DNA of 64,000 nucleotides from Nitrospira sp. (GTDB taxonomy: Bacteria; Nitrospirota; Nitrospiria; Nitrospirales; Nitrospiraceae). This document shows positions 17,838-27,058 of the stretch, in pieces (position 1 is the stretch's first letter; each line of letters opens with the position of its first letter). The DNA lies in the NCBI GenBank assembly GCA_024998685.1, contig JACOEH010000022.1, forward strand, positions 1-64,000. The letters run 5' to 3'. The notes under the pieces are model-generated. The model was not told the DNA's origin, did no database searches, and worked only from the letters and a program-made list of their open reading frames with translations. The position numbers and the translations under genes were made by a program.

Positions 17838-18188
17838 CTATATTCCCTTCAGCGCATGGGTGCCATGTGTAACCGCCCCACCCGCTCGCAACGCTGCCGC
17901 GACCAGAACGCATTCCGCAATTTCCTGATCGGATGCGCCCAACTCCCGCGCCTTGTTGGCATGGATGTCGATACAGTACGGGCATTGCGTCGTAAAGGCG
18001 ACGCCCAGCGCAATCAGCTCCTTGTATTTTCTCGGTATCGCACCGTCGGCCAACGCCGCTTTATCGAAGGCCACGAATGCTTGCATGGCTTCCGGCGCGT
18101 GAGTGGCCAGCACCTTCAGTCTGCTCATATTGCTCATGTCGTACAGACCCGGTTCCCGTTGATCATTGACCGCGTTCGGCTGTGTCAT
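17838..18188 (-). CDS. Carboxymuconolactone decarboxylase / AhpD-like protein
   Basis: This 116-residue protein has the CMD fold core: LKVLATHAPEAMQAFVAFDKAAL, then FTTQCPYCIDIHANKA, where CPYCIDIH is the redox CxxC-x3-H motif of AhpD-like proteins. Members reduce peroxiredoxin partners or detoxify organic hydroperoxides. It lies 23 bp after the methyltransferase gene and 64 bp before the TPR gene on the same strand, so the three are probably co-transcribed. Confidence 0.85.
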   Translation of the reverse strand: MTQPNAVNDQREPGLYDMSNMSRLKVLATHAPEAMQAFVAFDKAALADGAIPRKYKELIALGVAFTTQCPYCIDIHANKARELGASDQEIAECVLVAAALRAGGAVTHGTHALKGI

Positions 18189-18211
18189 GTCAGACTCCTT
18201 TGATAGCTGTG

Positions 18212-19030
18212 TTAGCGGCGGATTCCGATCACTTCCAAATACTCACCATAGACCGTCGTACTTTCGCCGTCGGCCCGATTATGGGTCGACCACAAGGCTT
18301 CAAGATCTTGACGAAGCCGGCCGCGGCCGAGCTCGTCGAGCGAGGCGAATGCCTGATGAGTCGGTCCGTAGTAGAGACGAAAGAATTCCACCACCTCCGA
18401 CGGTGGGAAAGGGTAGCTGAAAAGGTACTGTCGTCTCGTGAGGCTGAGTTCCGAGAGCCCATGGCCAAGTCGCTCACGTACGGTGGCTTCGTCTCCCCAC
18501 AAAACCGGCGAGGGCATCCCGGAGGGCGCGATGAATTTTGATACGGTCTTGAACATCTGCCCAATGAATCCCTGCGGCGTCCAATTGGCCATGGCGATGA
18601 TGCCGCCCGGCACGCAGACACGGAGCAATTCTTGAGCAACCAGCTGAGGCCGCGGGGCGAACATCGCGCCGATCAGACTCGTCACGACGTCGAAACTCGC
18701 GTCGTCGAACGGAAGCGCCTCGGCATCGGCTTCCTCGAAACGAACCTTCACTCCCTCCGCTTGCGCACGGACCCGTGCCCGCTCGACTACGTTGCCGACG
18801 ATATCCACACCGGTCACCTGGAGACCCTCTTTCGCCGCCATCAGCGCCAGTTGACCTGACCCGCAAGCCACGTCCAGCAACCGTGATCCCGGCGCGATAT
18901 TGAGCCGCTCGTAAAACTCTCGCGCGCCGCCTTCCATGTATCGTGAAAATCGATCATAGTCTCCGGCGGTCCAGATCGATTTGAGCCGAGCCTTTACGCT
19001 GTCTATTCCCCCGGTTGCGGTATTCGTCAT
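18212..19030 (-). CDS. Class I SAM-dependent methyltransferase
   Basis: The 272-residue product carries the SAM-binding loop LLDVACGSGQLALMAA (about residues 47-62), motif II in VRFEEADAEALPFDDASFDVV and a downstream IAMANWTPQGFIG segment, as in UbiE/Methyltransf_11 enzymes. ATG 19030 is chosen because GGAGG sits eight bases upstream; ATG 19036 is only three bases away. The substrate is unknown. It is the first gene of the leftward group and faces the AraC-type regulator across about 180 bp. Confidence 0.82.
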   Translation of the reverse strand: MTNTATGGIDSVKARLKSIWTAGDYDRFSRYMEGGAREFYERLNIAPGSRLLDVACGSGQLALMAAKEGLQVTGVDIVGNVVERARVRAQAEGVKVRFEEADAEALPFDDASFDVVTSLIGAMFAPRPQLVAQELLRVCVPGGIIAMANWTPQGFIGQMFKTVSKFIAPSGMPSPVLWGDEATVRERLGHGLSELSLTRRQYLFSYPFPPSEVVEFFRLYYGPTHQAFASLDELGRGRLRQDLEALWSTHNRADGESTTVYGEYLEVIGIRR

Positions 19031-19125
19031 GATCATTTCCTCCTTCTTTTGTCGATTAACAGCGCTGTCTCTGTTCGCACTATACCGGACAGGACTATCG
19101 ACGTCTTATCAGCGCGTCTGGTTCT

Positions 19126-19185
19126 CTTAGCAAGGGCATGCTAAGCTGCGGCTCGCTTATCCAAGCGTCCGATTGGCTTAGCAAG
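19126..19185. promoter_or_regulatory. Repeated CTTAGCAAG operator-like sites
   Basis: CTTAGCAAG occurs at 19126-19134 and again at 19177-19185, 51 bp apart (close to five helical turns). The first copy is the left arm of an inverted repeat with GCATGCTAAG at 19136-19145. They lie between the divergent methyltransferase operon and the AraC-family gene, so they are likely binding sites for that regulator (inference). Confidence 0.45.
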
Positions 19186-19209
19186 ACCCCCTTACTTGCA
19201 GTAATCGAT

Positions 19210-20226
19210 ATGGATGTGCTCTCTGAAGTCCTGAAAGCCGTGAAACTGGACGGCGCGGTGTTCTTCAACGGCGAATTTTCATCGCCCTGGTGCGCGCGCG
19301 AACCCGATGCAGGCACGTTGGCATCATATCTCCCCACCCGTCCGAAGCACGTCATTATCTTTCACCTGGTCACTGAAGGACGCGGCTACGTCCGCATCAA
19401 AGAAAATGGCCGGGCGGTACCGCTTGAAGCCGGCGATGTCGTCATCCTTGCGAAAGGCGATGCGCATTTTATGGGCAACGGCCCTTTCGTCACACCGCTC
19501 GACAGCACGGAACAACTGCGGCAGGTATTGGCTGAAGGACAGATGATCTCCCATTCCGGAGGCGGAGGAGAGCTCACCAAGCTGATCTGCGGCTACTTGA
19601 CTTGCGATCCTCAACTCAGTGAGGTCTTCCTGGCCGGACTCCCCCCGATCGTCAAAGTCCATATCCGTGACAGCCCATCAGGGCAGTGGTTGGAAGACAC
19701 CTTTCGATATTCCATCGATCATGCCGGGGTCTCCAACCCAGGCGGCGCCGCCGTCATCGCCAAATTATCGGAAGTGTTGTTCGTGGAAACGTTGCGACGG
19801 TACATCGCGAAATTGCCGCCGTCGCATACAGGTTGGTTGGCCGGCGTCCGCGATCCGGATGTGGGAAAGGCACTGGCCGTCCTGCACAAGCAGCCGGCTC
19901 AACCCTGGACGATCGCCTCGCTGGCGAATGAGGTCGGTGTGTCTCGTTCCGTGTTGGCTGAGCGATTCCGGCATTATCTGTCGGACACGCCGATGGGGTA
20001 CCTGACACGCTGGAGGCTGCACCTCGCCGCTCAAGTATTGAGTTCAACCGCCAAGAGTGTGGCGGAAGTGGCAAGCGACGTGGGATATGAGTCCGAACCT
20101 TCCTTCAATCGCGCCTTCAAGCGTCAGTTTGGGGTACCCCCGGCACGGTTCCGCAGCCATGTGAAGAAGACTCGCACTTCCTCTGTCGCTCTCGATCAGC
20201 CGACGGGTCGGACGGCTCACCGCTAG
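19210..20226 (+). CDS. AraC-family transcriptional regulator with cupin N-terminus
   Basis: This 338-residue regulator has an N-terminal cupin domain (about residues 1-180, including HLVTEGRGYVRI and LEAGDVVILAKGDAHFM, which resembles the cupin_6 domain) and a C-terminal AraC double helix-turn-helix (IASLANEVGVSRSVLAERF and VAEVASDVGYESEPSFNRAFKRQFG; parts quoted). Start 19210 is chosen because the longer frame has no ribosome binding site and homologues begin at MDVLSEVL. Divergent arrangement and repeated sites suggest it controls the methyltransferase-CMD-TPR operon and itself. Confidence 0.85.
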   Translation: MDVLSEVLKAVKLDGAVFFNGEFSSPWCAREPDAGTLASYLPTRPKHVIIFHLVTEGRGYVRIKENGRAVPLEAGDVVILAKGDAHFMGNGPFVTPLDSTEQLRQVLAEGQMISHSGGGGELTKLICGYLTCDPQLSEVFLAGLPPIVKVHIRDSPSGQWLEDTFRYSIDHAGVSNPGGAAVIAKLSEVLFVETLRRYIAKLPPSHTGWLAGVRDPDVGKALAVLHKQPAQPWTIASLANEVGVSRSVLAERFRHYLSDTPMGYLTRWRLHLAAQVLSSTAKSVAEVASDVGYESEPSFNRAFKRQFGVPPARFRSHVKKTRTSSVALDQPTGRTAHR

Positions 20227-20346
20227 GCCCAGGGCTGCGCATATTTTTTTCCTCCCACAGCCTTAATCATCCCTTGAGTTGAGTCTCAGAATAACGCTAC
20301 ATTATATTGATTCCTTCACTCAACGAAACGTCTCAAAGGAGGATCT

Positions 20347-20805
20347 ATGAGCACATCGATCCTGTTACCATTGGTCATCGTTGCGAGCGCGGTGCTCTCT
20401 TTCCCTTCACCAATCTTCGCGCAAGGTTCGCCACCTATCGCCAAACAGAAAGCCGAAGCGGCGCAGAAGCAGGTGAAGACGATCGGCATGGAAGAATATC
20501 GGAAGCTCGTTGAGAATCCAGGTGCTGCCTTGATCGTAGATGTCCGGGAGCCGTATGAGTACGCTGCGGGGCATGTACCTGGAGCAATCAATATTCCGCG
20601 GGGCCTGCTCGAATCTCAAATCTGGAGTCATGTCGGCTCTCCGGGCGAACCCGACATGGACCGGCCTCTCATTCTCCAATGTCAAAGCGGCAAGCGTGCC
20701 TCGCTTGCTGCGCAATCACTCGAAGCTCTTGGGTTCACGCGAACGACGGCGGTCGTCATGAACCTTGACGATTGGCAGAAGACCGGTAATCCATTTACAA
20801 AGTAA
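20347..20805 (+). CDS. Exported single-domain rhodanese
   Basis: This 152-residue protein has a signal peptide (about residues 1-26, ending IFAQG) and one rhodanese domain. The domain shows IVDVREPYEYAAGHVPGA and the active-site loop ILQCQSGKRASLAA with the nucleophilic Cys. It transfers sulfane sulfur in the periplasm. The six-residue loop CQSGKR is typical of sulfurtransferases and not of the longer Cdc25-type phosphatases. The start follows AAAGGAGG. Confidence 0.88.
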   Translation: MSTSILLPLVIVASAVLSFPSPIFAQGSPPIAKQKAEAAQKQVKTIGMEEYRKLVENPGAALIVDVREPYEYAAGHVPGAINIPRGLLESQIWSHVGSPGEPDMDRPLILQCQSGKRASLAAQSLEALGFTRTTAVVMNLDDWQKTGNPFTK

Positions 20806-21045
20806 CCTTCGCATGCCCTGGAGCACGTTCGTCTTCGCTTGCTGACGAACATACATCGGTGGTGCATCGAAGGACGCGATCATCGACAGTTACCGCACGT
20901 CTCGATGGCGCTGCAACGACCGCCGAGTCCGAGATGTGTGGCTACAGTGCCTTCAGATGACGTCGCGTCCGCATACGGCGAGAAGAACGGTCGAGCAAGC
21001 TTTCCGTCGTCATCCATAGCTGCAGTGCTATACTGCGCGACCATC

Positions 21046-22017
21046 ATGCCTGTCACCCCGGATACTGAACTCTCCTTATCCTTTGAAAACCAGCGTGCGG
21101 TTGTTTCTCCGTGGGGAGCCTCGTTACGGCGGTATGTTTTGATCAACGATGCATATGAGGCAGATATCCTTTGGGGCTATTCGGGTGGCGGCGGGAAACG
21201 AGGTGGACAGGGCGACGTGCTCATCCCGTTCCCCGGCCGCATCAGGGATGGGCGCTATACGTTCAATGGGCGGTCACTGCAGCTCGAATGTAACGACAAG
21301 GAAGGTCCGAATGCCATTCATGGATTCGTCCGCAGTCTGCCATGGCGCGTGCAGGAAGCCCATTCACATAAGGTGACGTTTGAGATCCGCCTCGATGCCG
21401 ACACCTATGCTGAGCGAGGCTATCCCTTTTCACTTGCCGTATGGGTGGCGTATGACCTCGGTGTCGCTGGGCTCACATGCACATTCACCGTGAAGAACAT
21501 AGGGCGACAAACAGCTCCGGTCGGAGTCGGATTTCATCCCTACTTCACCGTTGGGACGTCATTGATCGACGAAGCCGAGGCGCAGATCCCTGGAACTGCC
21601 TATTTGGAATTCAACGAGCGGCTCGTTCCGACAGGAGCGATTCTGAACGTAGTCGGCACGTCATGGGACTACCGACGATTTCGTGAGATCGGTCGTCGGC
21701 GCTTCAACCATTGTTATGTACAACTCGAACGTGACGAGCAGGGAATGGCCACTGTATCCCTGCGTCATACGGCAAGCGGACGGGCAATCGATGTGACGAT
21801 GGATCCGTCTTTTTCGGCAGTGGTGGTCTATACCGGAGATGCCATTGCAGACACGCCACGAGCTGCGCTTGCCATAGAACCGATGACCTGTGCGAGTGAT
21901 GCGTTCAATCATCCGGACTGGGGGCTGAAACGGCTCGCTCCCGGTGAGACATTCGCTGGACGCTATAACGTCCGGCATCGAAGCCCATCTGTCATCCGCG
22001 CCCATTCCACGAGTTGA
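21046..22017 (+). CDS. Aldose 1-epimerase family protein
   Basis: This 323-residue cytoplasmic protein has the galactose-mutarotase fold. Visible features are GASLRRYVLIND at the N-terminus, the substrate-binding NAIHGFVRSLPW (catalytic His), GVGFHPYFTVG (second His) and the C-terminal IEPMTCASDAFNHPD with the catalytic Glu. It interconverts anomers of hexoses or phosphohexoses. Start 21046 is chosen because the longer frame from 20839 lacks family-like sequence. It stands alone. Confidence 0.85.
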   Translation: MPVTPDTELSLSFENQRAVVSPWGASLRRYVLINDAYEADILWGYSGGGGKRGGQGDVLIPFPGRIRDGRYTFNGRSLQLECNDKEGPNAIHGFVRSLPWRVQEAHSHKVTFEIRLDADTYAERGYPFSLAVWVAYDLGVAGLTCTFTVKNIGRQTAPVGVGFHPYFTVGTSLIDEAEAQIPGTAYLEFNERLVPTGAILNVVGTSWDYRRFREIGRRRFNHCYVQLERDEQGMATVSLRHTASGRAIDVTMDPSFSAVVVYTGDAIADTPRAALAIEPMTCASDAFNHPDWGLKRLAPGETFAGRYNVRHRSPSVIRAHSTS

Positions 22018-22164
22018 GAGAACTCACTTTGACAGGCCGAGAACTTATGCGGCACAAAGATGAGGCTCATCCACTCTGAGAGAGAGAAGTCCGAGAGCGG
22101 AAAGGTTGACCCGCTTTAGTCCAGGCCTCAGCAAGAATATTTTTGTTGTATTGGTCGGACGAAT

Positions 22165-22199
22165 GCCCGAGCCGACGGCCTAAGGCTCTCGGCCCGGGC
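22165..22199 (-). terminator. Strong hairpin downstream of HicB-like gene
   Basis: Stem GCCCGAGCCGA with TCGGCCCGGGC, one A/C mismatch and about a 13-nt loop, beginning 23 bp after the HicB-like stop. No T-tract follows in the direction of that gene, so termination is unproven. Confidence 0.35.
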
Positions 22200-22221
22200 T
22201 TGTCGTCGAACAGACGGTCTT

Positions 22222-22392
22222 TCAGGCGATCTTCCGGAGGGTGGAAGACTTGTCGCCGATTTGTCCACGGCAGAGCTGACGAAGCTTGAGCTGCAGTTCT
22301 TCGAACGACTCTCCTTGAACCTGCTGGTCAGGAGAGCCCTGCAGACAGCCGCGCCACTTACCCTGCTCTTCCCAAATGATGTATTTCGTCAT
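22222..22392 (-). CDS. Solitary HicB-like small protein
   Basis: This 56-residue protein begins MTKYIIWEEQGKWRGCLQGSPD and continues with ESFEELQLKLRQL, the pattern of the HicB/UPF0150 partial RNase-H fold in which a beta hairpin is followed by a helix. No HicA toxin or other partner lies on either side. The start at 22392 fits the family; a longer frame begins at 22425. It could be an orphan antitoxin. A HicB-like gene tail is also found at 31849-31945. Confidence 0.5.
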   Translation of the reverse strand: MTKYIIWEEQGKWRGCLQGSPDQQVQGESFEELQLKLRQLCRGQIGDKSSTLRKIA

Positions 22393-22552
22393 GTCCCAGA
22401 GTATAGATGCAAGTCGACGTTCCAAACAGAATTTTGTGCATTTTCACCGGGCGCGCAAGGGAACGAGGCGGGAACTCTTCTGTGCAAGCTGACTTTTCGC
22501 ACCGACTTTCCGAAGAAAAGCGTATGGTCTCAATACTGTCGACGCACGAGCC

Positions 22553-23425
22553 ATGACGTTTCAACAGATATCCGCGAACCGACTCTCCTTTCGAGTGGCG
22601 ACAGCCGGTTCCGGCGATCGATTGATGCTCTGTCTCCATGGGTTTCCAGAATCCGCCGTTTCATGGCGGTATCAGATCGTTCCGCTGGCGCAGGCCGGAT
22701 TTCAGGTCTGGGCGCCGGACCTCAGAGGATATGGCGGCACGACACGACCGATAGGCATTGACGCCTACCGCATTGAATCCTTGATGGACGATGTCACCGG
22801 ACTCCTTGATGCCGCTCAGGTTCAACGAGCCATTCTGGTGGGGCATGATTGGGGTGGAATTATCGCTTGGTACTATGCGATGCGGCACCCCGATCGCGTG
22901 GAAGCCTTGGTGATTATGAATGCTCCCCACCCGGCCTGCTTTGAGCGGGAAGTGCGGCACTGGCGCCAGTTGCACCGTTCCTGGTACATGGGCTTTTTCC
23001 AAATTCCTCGGCTTCCGGAAGCAGCACTGTCCGCCGGCCATGGCTTTGTGATCGGCGCTATTTTTAAGCGCATGGCGATTCATCGCGAGCAGATGCCTGA
23101 CGATCTCGTTCGGTTGTACCGACAACAGGCCTGCGGACCGGGAGCGCTCTCTGCCATGGTGAATTACTATCGAGCGATCTTACGAAGCGGAGGGGCGATA
23201 CGTCAGCGAAGGATGGGGTATCCTACCGTCTCCGTTCCCACACTGATGATCTGGGGATTACAAGATCATGCACTCGTCCATCAGAATCTTGATGGATTAA
23301 ATGATTTCGTCACGAATCTGACGGTGGTGACGGTCGCCGACGCCGGACATTTCGTGCACCAAGACAAGCCGGAACAGGTCACGCGTGAACTGCTGACTTG
23401 GTTGCAGGACCACGTGAGCACCTGA
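22553..23425 (+). CDS. Alpha/beta hydrolase, epoxide-hydrolase or dehalogenase-like
   Basis: This 290-residue protein is an alpha/beta hydrolase. The oxyanion motif HGFPESAVSWRYQ (about residue 29-41), the nucleophile elbow VGHDWGGIIAW with Asp in place of Ser (about 97-107), the acid loop near LMIWGLQDHAL, and the base in DAGHFVHQDKPEQV (about 265) are all visible. Asp nucleophile plus HGFP is typical of soluble epoxide hydrolases and haloalkane dehalogenases. The cap domain (residues 130-210) is present. No linked pathway. Confidence 0.85.
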   Translation: MTFQQISANRLSFRVATAGSGDRLMLCLHGFPESAVSWRYQIVPLAQAGFQVWAPDLRGYGGTTRPIGIDAYRIESLMDDVTGLLDAAQVQRAILVGHDWGGIIAWYYAMRHPDRVEALVIMNAPHPACFEREVRHWRQLHRSWYMGFFQIPRLPEAALSAGHGFVIGAIFKRMAIHREQMPDDLVRLYRQQACGPGALSAMVNYYRAILRSGGAIRQRRMGYPTVSVPTLMIWGLQDHALVHQNLDGLNDFVTNLTVVTVADAGHFVHQDKPEQVTRELLTWLQDHVST

Positions 23426-23498
23426 TTCGTTGATTCCATAGCTGAGCATCCTCATCATGTCGCCGGGCTGGTTGAGCTGCTGCGCGTACGAACGGCCC

Positions 23499-24779
23499 TC
23501 ACAATGTCGGGCTGGGCGTGGCGATTGCGGAAGGGTTGGTCCCTGCGGGAAAGGGGTTGCCTAGGAACGGAGTAAGGGGAACCAGGGTGCCTGATCCCGA
23601 CGTAATTGTGTAAGCCGATACATTGCCTCCTCGATTTGCCACATACAAGAACTGTCCATCCTGAGATATTGTGACGGCTGCCGGATTGGTCCCTGTCGGT
23701 GTTGGATTGAGAGCAGTCCCTGAGGCCGGCACGAGCGTGAGCAAGCCGTTACTTCCTATGGCAAACGCCGACACATTCCCTTCACCATTTGCGATATAGA
23801 GATATGCCCCATTCGATGCGACTGCGATGCCATTTGGAGTAGCTCCACCTGTGAAAACAGGATTCGGATTGGATCCGGCCGGCGGCACCAGCGTCAACAA
23901 TCCGGATGTTGCAACCTGGAATGCTGTCACAGTGTTGGATGCACCGTTCGTGACATAGAGGAACTGACCGTTCGGAGACATGGCCAGTGCGGTGGGACCT
24001 GTCCCTCTGACCGAGATAGGATTCGTGCCTGGCCCAGCCGGCGGCACCTGTGTTAACAGTCCGGACGTTTCAATCTGAAATGCCGTTACAGTGTTGGATG
24101 CACTGTTGGCCACATAGAGAAATCGTCCGGTCTGAGGAGTTGCTAATGCGATAGGCGCCGAGCCTCCGACGGCGGCGGGATTGGGATTTCCCGTAATTGG
24201 GGGGACAGGTGTGAGAACTCCGGCTGTACCAATACTGAAGACAGTCACGCTGTCAGATCCACTGTTCGCGACATACAGAAATCGCGAATCCTGTGAAATG
24301 GCTATTGCTCGCGGTGTCGTACCGACTGAAGCCGGATTGGGAGTCGCCGGAGTCGACTCCACCAGCAATAGTGCACCATTAGTGCCGACCCTGAAGGCCG
24401 TCACATTGTTGGCGTGGCTATTCGCGGCGTATGCAAAGAACCCATTGGATGACACAGCGATTGCCGAAGGGGCCGAAACATTGACAAACGGAGAGCCGGG
24501 AATCGCTGAGAGGGTTCCGCTTGTCGCGTTAATGCTGTATCCCGACACGTTATCGGACCCGCTATTCGCGACATAAAGAACCGCTGTCGTTCCACTTCCT
24601 CCTCCTAACGGCTCCCCACCTCCTCCTCCAAACCCTCCTCCATCTCCTCCGCCATCACCACAACCGGCCGGAAGTAGGACCACTGGTAACAACCATGCCA
24701 GCAGTACGTTGTTCACGGCCGAAACCTTGCGACTTCCTCGGAGGACCATATCTCGCTTTATACCATTCTCACGAAGCAT
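23499..24779 (-). CDS. YVTN-type beta-propeller lipoprotein
   Basis: This 426-residue lipoprotein has a signal with lipobox (LLPAGCGDG) and a Gly-rich linker (about residues 42-65), then seven to eight repeats of about 45-50 residues of the form 'LYVANSGSDNVSGYSIN...G.L' (lactonase/YncE-like beta-propeller). The repeats are highly similar to each other, and the string 'ANSGSDNV' recurs. Its function may be binding of a ligand or protein at the cell surface. ATG 24779 is preferred over TTG 24785. The neighbouring gene 24966-26090 is a paralogue in the same orientation. Confidence 0.82.
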   Translation of the reverse strand: MLRENGIKRDMVLRGSRKVSAVNNVLLAWLLPVVLLPAGCGDGGGDGGGFGGGGGEPLGGGSGTTAVLYVANSGSDNVSGYSINATSGTLSAIPGSPFVNVSAPSAIAVSSNGFFAYAANSHANNVTAFRVGTNGALLLVESTPATPNPASVGTTPRAIAISQDSRFLYVANSGSDSVTVFSIGTAGVLTPVPPITGNPNPAAVGGSAPIALATPQTGRFLYVANSASNTVTAFQIETSGLLTQVPPAGPGTNPISVRGTGPTALAMSPNGQFLYVTNGASNTVTAFQVATSGLLTLVPPAGSNPNPVFTGGATPNGIAVASNGAYLYIANGEGNVSAFAIGSNGLLTLVPASGTALNPTPTGTNPAAVTISQDGQFLYVANRGGNVSAYTITSGSGTLVPLTPFLGNPFPAGTNPSAIATPSPTL

Positions 24780-24965
24780 GGACAACGGCGCAGTTGAGCA
24801 CAGTCCCGTCGTGACGTAAGGTCAACAGAGAGGTGGTGTGAGGGGTGTCAAGTGGGAACAAGCAGATTGACGAGCACTATCGTATGGTAGCAGTACTGAC
24901 CGTCATCTCAAACCCACGGTGCAGTGGCTGAGCCGCGGGTTACCGATCCAGCTATAGAAGCAGAC

Positions 24966-26090
24966 TTACGGGCGACCCGGTGTTGCGATTCCTACGGGAA
25001 CCTGAGGAAGAACTGTAAATGTAGCGGGAGTTGTCGTCGTTAAGATACCACCAGATCCAACCATGAAGCTTCCCACTTCCTTTGTTCCGCTATTCGCCAC
25101 ATACAGGAACTGTCCTGTTGGCTCAATGGTAATCCCGATGGGAGCAGTGCCTGCCCCAGTACTTGTATTAGGGGTGATACGTGTAAGTTGACCGCCGCTT
25201 CCGATAGTGAATACAGCGATCTCATTCGTGCCCGTATTTGCGACATACAAAAAAGATCCATTGGGGGAGATAGCTATCCTCTGTGGGCTTTCGCCACCAA
25301 GAGTTCCTGTAAGAAAACTCGATTGTGGGACAGCTGGAGTGAGAGTTCCGCCACTTCCAATAGCAAAAGCACCGACGCGGTCCGTTCCGCGATACACAAC
25401 AAACATAAAGGAACCACTTGGAGATATCGTCAAACTTTCTGGGTTCGACCCCGCACCGGTCGAAACCGGTGTGCCTATAGTCGTTAGAACACCACCTGCT
25501 CCGATGGTAAATCCAGAAATAGTGTTGCTTCCGGAGTTTGCCACGTAGAGATATTGTCCGTTTGGTGAAACTGCAATCCCTCTCGCCAATGTCTCACCTG
25601 TCGAAATTATGCCTTGAGCTGTCGATGTCAACACACCACCCGCCCCAATCGAAAATCCAGCTATGGTATTCGTCGCACTATTTGCCACATAGATGAATTG
25701 CTGATTCGGCGTCATGGTAATCCCACGCGGAGAAGGGGTCGTTCCTGGGACAGTAATCGATGCCCCAATCGATGTTAAGACGCCGGTTGTTCCATTGACG
25801 GTGAAACCAGATATGGTGTGGTTACCTTGGTTCGATGCATACAGGAACTGGCCATTCGAGGAAACTGTAAGCCATTCCGTGTTGTTAGCTCCAACAGTCG
25901 CAGGATTGGTCGGGCTCAATGCACCTCCAGCTCCGATGGTGAAACCTGATACGGTATTGGAACCATCGTTGGCCGTATAGAGTACAGCTGCTGTTCCTCC
26001 AAACCCTCCATCTCCGCCGCCGCCTTCGGGACATCCGGTCAAGAGCAGCAGCACCGACACAGCGAACCTCGACAACGGTCGTGTCCTCAT
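24966..26090 (-). CDS. YVTN-type beta-propeller lipoprotein, paralogue
   Basis: This 374-residue protein has a signal and lipobox (LLLTGCPEGGGG) followed by about seven propeller repeats of 'YVANSGSNTVSGFTIGAGGVL' type (parts quoted). It shares this repeat type with the adjacent 23499-24779 gene, so the pair arose by tandem duplication. AAGGA precedes the start at 26090. The 186-bp gap between the two genes leaves room for a separate promoter. Substrate unknown. Confidence 0.82.
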   Translation of the reverse strand: MRTRPLSRFAVSVLLLLTGCPEGGGGDGGFGGTAAVLYTANDGSNTVSGFTIGAGGALSPTNPATVGANNTEWLTVSSNGQFLYASNQGNHTISGFTVNGTTGVLTSIGASITVPGTTPSPRGITMTPNQQFIYVANSATNTIAGFSIGAGGVLTSTAQGIISTGETLARGIAVSPNGQYLYVANSGSNTISGFTIGAGGVLTTIGTPVSTGAGSNPESLTISPSGSFMFVVYRGTDRVGAFAIGSGGTLTPAVPQSSFLTGTLGGESPQRIAISPNGSFLYVANTGTNEIAVFTIGSGGQLTRITPNTSTGAGTAPIGITIEPTGQFLYVANSGTKEVGSFMVGSGGILTTTTPATFTVLPQVPVGIATPGRP

Positions 26091-26233
26091 ATCATGTCCT
26101 TTGTTGACATACTACGTACGATACCTAGTTCTCGTATAGCACGAGACAATGTGCACACAAAATAAAATGCTTTTTTCGTTGGACTCCGATCCGTTCTCGC
26201 TGGCACACTGCGTTGCACGGAGCATGACCGATC

Positions 26234-27058
26234 TTGCACCATTCGCTTATCATTCTCGGATCCGGCTACACCGCCAGGTTTCTCCTACCGCTCGCCCGGC
26301 AACATTACCCTCATGTCTTCGCCACCAGTCGGGATCCGGATCGGCACCTCACACATCTAACTCTTAACCAGCGGATACGATTTGACCTGGCACGGCCTGA
26401 GACATGGCAGGCGATTCCCGCTTCAGCCGATCTCCTGTGGTGTTTTCCCGCAGTACCGATCGAGTTGGTTCAGCGGTTCGCTGATGCCGCATCTCTGCGG
26501 ACCCGCCGCTTGGTGATACTCGGCAGTACCTCCGCGTACGACGACTGCACCTCAGCCGAATACCCTCCACCATGGATTGACGAAACAGCCCCCATTGATC
26601 TGACAAAATCTCGCGTACAAGGTGAGGAACTACTGCGAAACTCTTATGGTTCCATTCTGTTACGAGTTGCAGGAATCTATGGCCCTGGCCGTAATCCGGT
26701 CGAGTGGATCAAAACAGGCCGAGTGAGCCGCTCCCGAAAATATGTCAACCTGATTCACGTTGAGGATCTGGCTTTGTGCTGCCTCACGGCGCTTACACAT
26801 GCCGAGCCAGGCACTATTTACAACATCAGTGATGGAAATCCGAGGACCTGGATGGAGATCTGCAAGATGGTCGAGCAACGATGGGGTATTCGATCCCCTG
26901 ACTCGCAGGAAACCAGTCCACCAGGAAAACGGGTGTCGAACAAACGGATGTGCGAGTTACTGACATTGCATGGGACAGGTCTGCACTATGGGAATCTATT
27001 CGAAATGCTTGAGTTGATGCAGCGGAATTCGCTCAACGAAGCAACGCCATCACGGTGA
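26234..27058 (+). CDS. NAD-dependent epimerase/SDR-type oxidoreductase
   Basis: This 274-residue protein has a Rossmann nucleotide-binding N-terminus (LIILGSGYTARFLLPLA), a GSTSAYDDC segment and a downstream YGPGRNPVEW that fit the extended SDR (YeeZ-like NAD(P)-dependent epimerase) group. The classical YxxxK is not clear, so catalysis is uncertain. It starts at TTG. Its last 26 bases overlap the end of the convergent CPBP gene. Confidence 0.7.
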   Translation: MHHSLIILGSGYTARFLLPLARQHYPHVFATSRDPDRHLTHLTLNQRIRFDLARPETWQAIPASADLLWCFPAVPIELVQRFADAASLRTRRLVILGSTSAYDDCTSAEYPPPWIDETAPIDLTKSRVQGEELLRNSYGSILLRVAGIYGPGRNPVEWIKTGRVSRSRKYVNLIHVEDLALCCLTALTHAEPGTIYNISDGNPRTWMEICKMVEQRWGIRSPDSQETSPPGKRVSNKRMCELLTLHGTGLHYGNLFEMLELMQRNSLNEATPSR

